A stretch of DNA of 8,872 nt, taken from positions 1-8,872 of the forward strand of contig ONWL01000041.1 of assembly GCA_900321525.1 (NCBI GenBank). The letters are read 5' to 3'. The translations under genes were made by a program, and so were the position numbers. How positions within the stretch are numbered: position 1 is the first letter of the stretch; every line of letters starts with the position of its first letter. Shown piece by piece: positions 1 to 5,294 of this stretch. The notes under the pieces were generated by a model that was not told the origin of the DNA, did no database searches, and was given only the letters and a program-made list of their open reading frames with translations. Origin of the DNA: an uncultured Eubacteriales bacterium (GTDB lineage: Bacteria > Bacillota > Clostridia > Lachnospirales > Lachnospiraceae).

Positions 1-896
1 TGCCATTTGCAGAAATGGTGAAGTTTAGTTTTTATAAAATGAAATATTCCACACCGGCAGACAAGCGTGTGTTTGTAGGCTTGCAGAACTATGTGGATGT
101 ATTCCGAAGAAGCGATTGTTTCGGTGCATTAAAGCTCAGCTTGTATTATTGTGCAGGTGCTATTTTACAGTTGGCATTGGCACTTTATCTGGCAACCATT
201 TTGAGTTTTAAAGTGAAAGGCGGCAACTTGTTTAAAGGGTTGATGTTTTTCCCGTACCTGATCAGCGGAATTGCCATCGGTTTTATTTTTAAATTCTTTT
301 ACACAAGAGGCTTCGTGCTGGATACAGTGTTACAGTGGCTGGGATGTGATCTGGAACATCTGCCTTACTGGCTGAAAGATCAGTCTGTCAACAACTGGTC
401 TTTGGTTGCCACATCTGTATGGCGTTATTTTGGTCAGAACATGGTATTGTTCATTGGTGCCATTATGTCAGTGGACAGTTCTCTCTATGAAGCGGCAGAA
501 TTGGATGGCGCCAACAAGTTCCAGCAGTTCCTGCACATCATTCTGCCCAGTATCAAGACCATCGTCACATTGAACGTGATTCTGTCCATTACCGGTTCTT
601 TGAGTGCATTTGAACAGCCTTACGTCATTACCAATGGTGCCAATGGAACTGGAACCTATTTCGTGGTCATGAACGAGATTGCTCATGTGAGCCAGAAAGT
701 GGGTCTGGCAAGTGCTATGGCAGTGGTATTGCTGCTGTTGATCTTTGCATGTACCATTTTACAGAAATTGTTCTTTAAATACATTTTCCGGGATGCGGAA
801 AGCGAGGATGAATCCTACAAGGCAAAGCGTGCCAGAGAGAAGATGGAGAAGGCAAAAGCAAAAGAGCAGAAGAGACTGCAGAAAGGAGCAAGATAA
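1..896 (+). CDS. Sugar ABC transporter permease, MalF/UgpA type (5' end outside window)
   Basis: This is a membrane-spanning subunit of a carbohydrate (CUT1-type) ABC importer. The reading frame stays open to the left edge, coding P-F-A-E before the first ATG at position 15. The sequence at that point already matches the conserved 'YP...SF' to 'FVGLQNY' segment of such permeases, so the true start and first helix lie upstream. Counting from ATG 15, several hydrophobic helices are visible at about residues 43-63, 74-95, 130-152, 183-197 and 231-255. The EAA loop that contacts the ATPase, E159-A-A-E-L-D-G through L177-P178, is intact. The C-terminus is unusually long and charged (about residues 259-293, rich in Lys, Glu and Arg). 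The next permease starts 2 nt after the stop. Substrate is inferred as beta-manno-oligosaccharides from the downstream epimerase and the nearby GH26 gene; other oligosaccharides are possible. Confidence 0.93.
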   Translation, partial: PFAEMVKFSFYKMKYSTPADKRVFVGLQNYVDVFRRSDCFGALKLSLYYCAGAILQLALALYLATILSFKVKGGNLFKGLMFFPYLISGIAIGFIFKFFYTRGFVLDTVLQWLGCDLEHLPYWLKDQSVNNWSLVATSVWRYFGQNMVLFIGAIMSVDSSLYEAAELDGANKFQQFLHIILPSIKTIVTLNVILSITGSLSAFEQPYVITNGANGTGTYFVVMNEIAHVSQKVGLASAMAVVLLLLIFACTILQKLFFKYIFRDAESEDESYKAKRAREKMEKAKAKEQKRLQKGAR

Positions 897-898
897 GG

Positions 899-1774
899 AT
901 GGCAAATCAGGCAAGAAAAACCCATGTAAAAGCAGAACATTTTGCGCCCAGCAGAATCCTGTGGCTGATCGTAGAGTACGTTTCTTTGATCTTTTTTGGA
1001 CTGGTGGCAGTGCTTCCGGTGGTATCTTGTGTGATCACTGCATTTAAGACAGAAGCAGAGTATCGGTCTACCAACGTGATGACGCTTCCAAAGAACTGGC
1101 TGAATTTTGCCAATTTTGTCAAGGCATTTCAGACCGCCAATATGGGCAGGGCGTTCTTGAATTCCATCATCGTCATGGTCTGTGTGCTGGTGGTATCGGT
1201 CATCGTCGGAACCCAGCTGGCATATGTGCTCAGCCGTTTCCAGTTTCCGGGAAACAAGCTGATTCGAAATCTGTTCCTGTTTGCTTCCCTGCTTCCGGCA
1301 GTTGCCATGCAGGTAACCGTGTATAACATCATGTCTGCACTTGGATTCATTAACCATTTGTATGGATATATCATTATGATGTGTGGAACAGATGTGATCT
1401 CCATTTACATCTTCATCCAGTATATGGAAAATATTTCTCCGTCTCTGGATGAATCTGCCATCATTGATGGCGCATCTTACTGGACCATTTACTGGAAGAT
1501 CATGCTGCCGTTGCTGAAGCCGGCGATTGTTACTTCCTGTATTTTGAAGGGTGTGTCTGTCTATAACGAATATTATTGCGCGAATTTGTATTTACAGAAC
1601 AAGAGCCTGCATACCATTGCCACATCTTTGTATACCTTTGTAGGTCCTATGGGAAGCCAGTACAATCTGATCTGTGCCGGTGTGATCATTTCCCTGCTGC
1701 CTGCACTGATTGTGTTCCTGGTGTGCCAGAAACAGATTTACAGTGGCATTACGGCAGGCGCGGTAAAAGGATAA
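899..1774 (+). CDS. Sugar ABC transporter permease, MalG/UgpE type
   Basis: This is the second membrane subunit of the same importer, 291 residues and full length for the MalG-like family. AAAGGAG (882-888), inside the end of the preceding gene, serves as ribosome binding site, and the 2-nt gap implies translational coupling. Hydrophobic helices are visible at about residues 22-47, 88-112, 125-145, 153-175, 206-222 and 258-277. The EAA-type loop is D184-E-S-A-I-I-D-G-A through L203-P204, with S replacing the first Ala of EAA. The end, Q-K-Q-I-Y-S-G-I-T-A-G-A-V-K-G, is the typical conserved tail of carbohydrate permeases. No ATPase gene is present; in Firmicutes CUT1 systems a shared MsmX-type ATPase often serves several importers. 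The substrate is inferred as manno-oligosaccharides from context only. Confidence 0.95.
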   Translation: MANQARKTHVKAEHFAPSRILWLIVEYVSLIFFGLVAVLPVVSCVITAFKTEAEYRSTNVMTLPKNWLNFANFVKAFQTANMGRAFLNSIIVMVCVLVVSVIVGTQLAYVLSRFQFPGNKLIRNLFLFASLLPAVAMQVTVYNIMSALGFINHLYGYIIMMCGTDVISIYIFIQYMENISPSLDESAIIDGASYWTIYWKIMLPLLKPAIVTSCILKGVSVYNEYYCANLYLQNKSLHTIATSLYTFVGPMGSQYNLICAGVIISLLPALIVFLVCQKQIYSGITAGAVKG

Positions 1775-1787
1775 GGAGGAAAGATCT

Positions 1788-2972
1788 ATGTTCAATCAAG
1801 AGGAAATCAGAACCCATCTGGAAGAGAAGATTATTCCGTTTTGGAAGAAGTTAAGAGATGATACCTATGGCGGTTATTATGGCTGGCTGGATCAGGAACT
1901 GGTGCTGGATCAAAAGGCGGAGAAGGGCTGTATTTTGAACAGCCGTATCACATGGTTTTTTGCCAATGCTTATCTGCTGTTAAAGGATGCATCTTTGTTG
2001 GAAGAAGCAAAACATGGATTTGCGTTTCTCAAGCAGTATTGTGTAGACAGAGAATATGGCGGTGTATATTGGTCGGTTGCTTATGATGGCACGCCTTTGG
2101 ATACCACAAAGCATACGTACAACCAGGCATTCAGCATTTATGCACTGGCATCTTATTATGAGGCTTCCGGTGATGCAGAGGCACTGGAATTGGCAAAGCA
2201 GCTGTTCCATCTGATCGAAGAAAAGTGTACCGATGATGCCGGATATTTAGAGGCGTTTACCAGAAACTTTGAACCGGAATCCAATGAAAAGCTGTCGGAA
2301 AATGGTGTCATGGCAGAAAAGACTATGAATACCCTGCTCCATGTGATGGAAGCCTATACCCAGCTGTATCGGGTGTGGAAGGTAGAGAAAGTGAGAAATC
2401 GTCTGCTGTGGATCGTGGACATCATTGAACATCATATTTACAATCCGATGCTCCATCGTCAGGAAGTGTTCTTTGACCGTACCTATCGCAGTCTCATCGA
2501 TCTGCATTCGTATGGACATGACATTGAGACTGCATGGCTGTTAGACCGCACGTTGGAAGTGTTAGGAGATGCTGAACTGACCAAACGAATTTCCCTGATC
2601 ACAAAAGATCTGACTAGACAGGTGTATCAGGTGGCATTTGACGGACATTCCTTTGCCAATGAATGTGAAAATGGTGTGGTCAACGAGCATCGTGTCTGGT
2701 GGGTACAGGCAGAGGCCATCGTAGGCTTCTTAAACGGATACCAGAAAGACCTGGAAAAGAAGGAATATTTAGAAGCAGCAGAGCAGATCTGGGCGTTCAC
2801 CAAGGAGTACGTGGTAGATCAGAGAGAAGGCTCTGAATGGTTCTGGGAAGTGGACCCGAAGGGAGTACCATATCCGGAACGACCCATCGTAGAGCCCTGG
2901 AAATGCCCTTACCACAATGGACGGATGTGCATAGAAGTCATCCAGAGACTGAATGAAGGAAACTGGGATTGA
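1788..2972 (+). CDS. Cellobiose 2-epimerase (AGE family)
   Basis: This cytosolic enzyme epimerises the reducing-end sugar of beta-1,4-linked disaccharides (cellobiose to glucosyl-mannose, mannobiose to mannosyl-glucose; EC 5.1.3.11). The protein has 394 residues, the usual length, and an all-helical AGE-type (alpha/alpha)6 barrel is expected. Recognisable family segments are I-I-P-F-W (15-19), N-S-R-I-T-W-F-F (51-58), H-T-Y-N-Q-A-F (109-115), E-N-G-V-M-A-E-K-T-M-N (171-181), H-S-Y-G-H-D-I-E (240-247), R-V-W-W-V-Q-A-E-A (302-310) and W-K-C-P-Y-H-N-G-R-M (371-380). By comparison with my memory of the Ruminococcus albus enzyme, R53, H185, H244, E247 and H376 are the active-site residues, with H244 and H376 as the acid/base pair. 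AAGGAGGA (1773-1780) overlaps the preceding stop and fixes the start. In mannan-using Firmicutes this enzyme feeds a GH130 phosphorylase, which is not in this window. Confidence 0.93.
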   Translation: MFNQEEIRTHLEEKIIPFWKKLRDDTYGGYYGWLDQELVLDQKAEKGCILNSRITWFFANAYLLLKDASLLEEAKHGFAFLKQYCVDREYGGVYWSVAYDGTPLDTTKHTYNQAFSIYALASYYEASGDAEALELAKQLFHLIEEKCTDDAGYLEAFTRNFEPESNEKLSENGVMAEKTMNTLLHVMEAYTQLYRVWKVEKVRNRLLWIVDIIEHHIYNPMLHRQEVFFDRTYRSLIDLHSYGHDIETAWLLDRTLEVLGDAELTKRISLITKDLTRQVYQVAFDGHSFANECENGVVNEHRVWWVQAEAIVGFLNGYQKDLEKKEYLEAAEQIWAFTKEYVVDQREGSEWFWEVDPKGVPYPERPIVEPWKCPYHNGRMCIEVIQRLNEGNWD

Positions 2973-2986
2973 TACCACAATCATGC

Positions 2987-2995
2987 AGGAGGGGG
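2987..2995 (+). promoter_or_regulatory. Ribosome binding site deciding the start at 2999
   Basis: AGGAGGGGG, with its AGGAGG core 6 nt before ATG 2999, supports that start over the in-frame TTG at 2969. The TTG overlaps the epimerase stop codon and has no comparable site. Confidence 0.75.
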
Positions 2996-2998
2996 AGT

Positions 2999-3649
2999 AT
3001 GTTGGAGCAGATGAAGGAACTGACCGGAAGGGAACGGTTGAATTATTTTCTGGAATATTATGGAATGCGTACAGCGGCTTGTCTGGCAGGGGCAAGTCTG
3101 CTGTTTTTTTTACTGGTTCATTTTCTGATGGGAAAGCAGATGGTTACCGGCGTCCTGGCGGTGAATACCGATGGCAGTCAGATGACCATGACGGAGAGCA
3201 GAGAGTTTGACGGATTTCTGGAAGTACAGGGGGTGGATTCGAAGCGCAATGCAGTGCTGGTCAATTGCAAGCTCCAGGTGCCGGTGGACCATCTGGATGA
3301 TCCGGTGGTGCGTGACCATATGCAGACGGTACAGACCTTGTTTGTGACACAGGCAGTGGATGTGTTTCTGGCAGAAGAGCGGTATTTTCAGATGGTGGCA
3401 GAATCCGACTTTCTGGCGGATCTGGGGACGTACCTGCCACAAGAGTGGCTGTGGCAGCATGAACAAGATCTGGTGTACGTGACCGATGTGGTGACAGAAA
3501 CCGAGATTCTGGCAGGGATTCGGGTGCGGCCTGATTTTTTGTGGATGCAGAAAAGCGGATGGTATGAGACAGAGGCAGTGGTGGGATTGTCGGCATTGCC
3601 AAAAGATACAGAGCTGGTGGTGGCATTGCTGCAGGAAATCTGCAACTGA
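2999..3649 (+). CDS. Single-pass membrane protein of unknown function
   Basis: I do not recognise a named family. The 216-residue product has a short charged N-terminus (about 1-24, including E-R-L-N-Y-F-L-E-Y-Y) and one clear transmembrane helix (about 25-44, A-A-C-L-A-G-A-S-L-L-F-F-L-L-V-H-F-L). A mixed alpha/beta domain of about 170 residues follows. There is no signal peptidase site, so it is probably a signal anchor. Positive charge is not strongly biased, so orientation is uncertain. The soluble part contains no motif I can assign; it has one internal Cys (C90) and one near the end (C215). The gene lies 26 nt after the epimerase on the same strand with no terminator between, so co-transcription is likely. 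'Y-F-x-x-Y-Y' before a helix and 'G-V-L-A-V-N' after it recall uncharacterised Clostridia membrane proteins, but that is only an impression. Confidence 0.8.
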   Translation: MLEQMKELTGRERLNYFLEYYGMRTAACLAGASLLFFLLVHFLMGKQMVTGVLAVNTDGSQMTMTESREFDGFLEVQGVDSKRNAVLVNCKLQVPVDHLDDPVVRDHMQTVQTLFVTQAVDVFLAEERYFQMVAESDFLADLGTYLPQEWLWQHEQDLVYVTDVVTETEILAGIRVRPDFLWMQKSGWYETEAVVGLSALPKDTELVVALLQEICN

Positions 3650-3734
3650 GATGATATCGGGTGATTTCACCATTCTGTAACTGAGAGTATGATGGATGAT
3701 TCCAACAATTTTATAAAAATATCAGAAATCTTTA

Positions 3735-3763
3735 TTGTAGCAAGCAAAAATATCAGGTATAAT
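3735..3763 (+). promoter_or_regulatory. Sigma-A-type promoter for the acidic repeat protein
   Basis: TTGTAG (3735-3740) and a perfect TATAAT (3758-3763) are separated by exactly 17 nt in the 171-nt gap before the gene at 3821. The -35 box is weak (3 of 6) and the -10 is consensus. Transcription would start near 3770, giving a leader of about 50 nt. The rest of the gap (3650-3734) holds only a weak 5-bp hairpin, so this gene is probably transcribed separately from the epimerase operon. Confidence 0.6.
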
Positions 3764-3820
3764 GAGGGCATGAGAAAAAGAAATGTTGCAGATGCGACAT
3801 AGAGAAGGGGGCATAGTGGC

Positions 3821-4183
3821 ATGAAGAAGACAGGAATTTATGCAATCATAGGAGTGGGTATTGCAGCAGTTGGTGCAGCAGCAGGGGCCGCTGTATATCT
3901 GCTGAAAAAAGACACAGAGGACAGTGTGAAGAGAAATGCTGCAGAGGTAGATCTGGACATGGAATCTGTAGATGTGGATGGTGACGGCAAGCCGGATGTA
4001 TTGATGGTGGACACAGACGGAGACGGCGCAGTGGATACTGTACTGGCAGATACCACCGGAGACGGTGTAGTAGATACCATTATGGTAGACACCACCGGAG
4101 ACGGACAGCTGGATACTATGTTAGTAGACGAGCAAGGTACCGGAGAATTTGTGGTAGCCGATGAAGAGACGGAAATAGAATAA
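3821..4183 (+). CDS. Small membrane-anchored protein with DxDGDG repeats
   Basis: A 120-residue protein of unknown function. Residues 1-30 are M-K-K followed by a Gly/Ala-rich hydrophobic helix (about 6-28) ending in L-L-K-K, which acts as a signal anchor or uncleaved signal. Residues 31-50 form a polar linker. Residues 51-102 are four tandem 13-residue units starting D51, D64, D77 and D90, pattern D-x-[DT]-[DG..]-G-x-x-D-x-x-h-x. The first two carry D-x-D-G-D-G-x-x-D; the last two carry D-T-T-G-D-G-x-x-D. A degenerate half unit (D103-E-Q-G-T-G) and an acidic tail end the protein. The Asp/Gly spacing resembles calcium loops of dockerin, thrombospondin type 3 or FG-GAP repeats, so calcium binding outside the membrane is plausible. 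The period is too short for an EF-hand or propeller blade. GAAGGGGG-type ribosome binding site lies about 9 nt upstream. Confidence 0.85.
   Translation: MKKTGIYAIIGVGIAAVGAAAGAAVYLLKKDTEDSVKRNAAEVDLDMESVDVDGDGKPDVLMVDTDGDGAVDTVLADTTGDGVVDTIMVDTTGDGQLDTMLVDEQGTGEFVVADEETEIE
3971..4126 (+). repeat. Four tandem 39-bp coding repeats (13-residue Asp/Gly units)
   Basis: Four in-frame 39-nt units encode residues 51-102 of the acidic protein. At DNA level the last two are close: ACCACCGGAGACGG occurs at 4052-4065 and again at 4091-4104, exactly 39 nt apart. The first two units are more diverged in DNA while keeping the Asp/Gly pattern, which points to selection on the protein. Confidence 0.85.
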
Positions 4184-4209
4184 CCAGTCAGGCATATTGC
4201 ACATTTCCC

Positions 4210-4255
4210 AAGGACTTTTCATATTCTGTAAGAGGAATAGGATGAGTCCTTTTTT
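4210..4255 (+). terminator. Rho-independent terminator after the acidic repeat protein
   Basis: AAGGACT (4210-4216) pairs with AGTCCTT (4245-4251), overlapping a run of six T (4250-4255). The loop is long (28 nt), but CATATTC and GAATA..ATG inside it can extend the stem with a small bulge. It lies 27 nt after the stop at 4183. Confidence 0.6.
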
Positions 4256-4262
4256 GATAGGA

Positions 4263-4319
4263 AAATTACAAAACTCAAAAATTTTGATGAAAGGCTTCAG
4301 TATCATAGTTTTGTAATTT
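4263..4319. repeat. 13-bp perfect inverted repeat upstream of the amidase gene
   Basis: AAATTACAAAACT (4263-4275) is the exact reverse complement of AGTTTTGTAATTT (4307-4319), with a 31-nt spacer. One mismatch outward, G-G-A (4259-4261) pairs again with C-C-T (4321-4323). The stem is AT-rich with no T run after it, so it does not look like an ordinary terminator. It sits 32 nt before the amidase start and could be an operator, an mRNA structure or a processing site. Confidence 0.6.
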
Positions 4320-4351
4320 GCCTGTTATTTTATGAAGCAGGAGGATGTGCA

Positions 4352-5113
4352 ATGCCAAAAATTGTGATTGATCCGGGACATGGTGGGCGTGACCCAGGTG
4401 CAGTATATGAAGGACGTCAGGAGAAAGATGATGTGCTGGCACTGGCACTGGCAGTTGGGGAAATTCTGGAGCGAAACGGGGTAGATGTGGTATATACCAG
4501 AACCACCGATGTTTACAATTCTCCTTATGAAAAGGCTGTCATTGCAAACAATGCAGATGCAGACTATTTTCTGTCCATTCATCGGAATTCATCAGAAACA
4601 CCTGGAACCGGAACGGGAATCCAGACCCTTGTATATAGAGATGACGGCATTCGGGCAGAGATGGCGCGGAATATTAACAGCGAATTGACGAGTTTGGGCT
4701 TTCGTGATCTGGGAGTAGAGGAGCGGCCCAATCTGGTGGTACTGCGGCGGACAGAGAATCCGGCAGTGTTGGTAGAAGTGGGGTTTATCAACAATCAAGA
4801 GGATAATATGTTGTTTGATGAACAGTTTAATTCTGTGGCAGATGCCATTGCAGATGGGGTGCTGGAAACCATTGATGGGGAAGATCCGCCGGCTGATCGG
4901 GTTTTGTATCGGGTACAGGTCGGTTCCTATCAAAACAGCGGCAATGCCAATGCGGAACTGCAGCAGTTGCTGCGTCAGGGATTTCCGGCATTTGTGTTGT
5001 ATGAGGATGGTTTGTACAAAGTGCAGGTAGGGGCATTTGAAGTGTTGAATAATGCAGTGCGGATGGAGCAGACATTGCGCCGGGCTGGTTACAATACATT
5101 TATTACAACTTAA
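4352..5113 (+). CDS. N-acetylmuramoyl-L-alanine amidase with SPOR domain (CwlC-like)
   Basis: This zinc amidase cuts the bond between MurNAc and the stem peptide of peptidoglycan (EC 3.5.1.28). The Amidase_3 domain spans about residues 2-175. Its zinc ligands are visible as H10 in D-P-G-H-G-G, E24 in R-Q-E-K-D and H77 in S-I-H-R-N-S, and the catalytic glutamate is E142 in V-E-V-G-F-I-N-N. After a short acidic linker (175-183), a SPOR domain occupies about 184-253, with two halves starting Y-R-V-Q-V-G-S-Y and Y-K-V-Q-V-G-A-F; it would bind denuded glycan. There is no signal peptide: the catalytic domain begins at residue 2. Length (253) and layout match Bacillus CwlC, a mother-cell amidase that also lacks a signal, so a role in spore release is plausible but unproven. 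AGGAGG (4339-4344) lies 7 nt before the ATG. No confident promoter was found. Confidence 0.93.
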   Translation: MPKIVIDPGHGGRDPGAVYEGRQEKDDVLALALAVGEILERNGVDVVYTRTTDVYNSPYEKAVIANNADADYFLSIHRNSSETPGTGTGIQTLVYRDDGIRAEMARNINSELTSLGFRDLGVEERPNLVVLRRTENPAVLVEVGFINNQEDNMLFDEQFNSVADAIADGVLETIDGEDPPADRVLYRVQVGSYQNSGNANAELQQLLRQGFPAFVLYEDGLYKVQVGAFEVLNNAVRMEQTLRRAGYNTFITT

Positions 5114-5210
5114 AATATGGGATATGAGCAACATTGGTAATGAAAGTTTGATGTTTTGGATTGATTTGCATCTGCTTATTTTTGTGATGAAAAAGTCCTA
5201 TTACAAATAA

Positions 5211-5244
5211 AGAAACGCAAGACAGGAGGGTGTCTTGCGTTTCT
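5211..5244. terminator. Strong hairpin between convergent amidase and GH26 genes
   Basis: AGAAACGCAAGACA (5211-5224) pairs perfectly with TGTCTTGCGTTTCT (5231-5244) around a 6-nt loop. On the minus strand the stem runs into T-rich sequence (TTTCTTTATTTG), so it suits the GH26 transcript best, ending 50 nt after its stop. On the plus strand only a short T-containing end follows, so termination of the amidase transcript is less certain. The gap 5114-5210 holds nothing else recognisable. Confidence 0.85.
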
Positions 5245-5294
5245 CATATAGGTTATTTCACTGTAATCTCCCGTTCTACAGTGTATGGCTTGGT

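Noticed and set aside
815..1357. 180-residue minus-strand frame across the two permeases
   Set aside because: It is antisense to two well-supported permease genes, rich in His, Cys and Gln, and has no domain or start signal.
2969..2998. TTG start for the unknown membrane protein
   Set aside because: It overlaps the epimerase stop and has no ribosome binding site, whereas ATG 2999 has AGGAGG with 6-nt spacing.
3660..3671. GGTGA/TCACC hairpin after the membrane protein
   Set aside because: Only 5 bp with a 2-nt loop and no T run, too weak to call a terminator.
3110..3673. 187-residue minus-strand frame opposite the membrane protein
   Set aside because: Composition (His, Gln, Cys, Pro rich) is that of an antisense shadow; the plus strand has a ribosome binding site and a normal membrane helix.
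3770..3802. 10-codon leader frame after the TATAAT box (M-R-K-R-N-V-A-D-A-T)
   Set aside because: It starts at about the expected transcription start and has no ribosome binding site.
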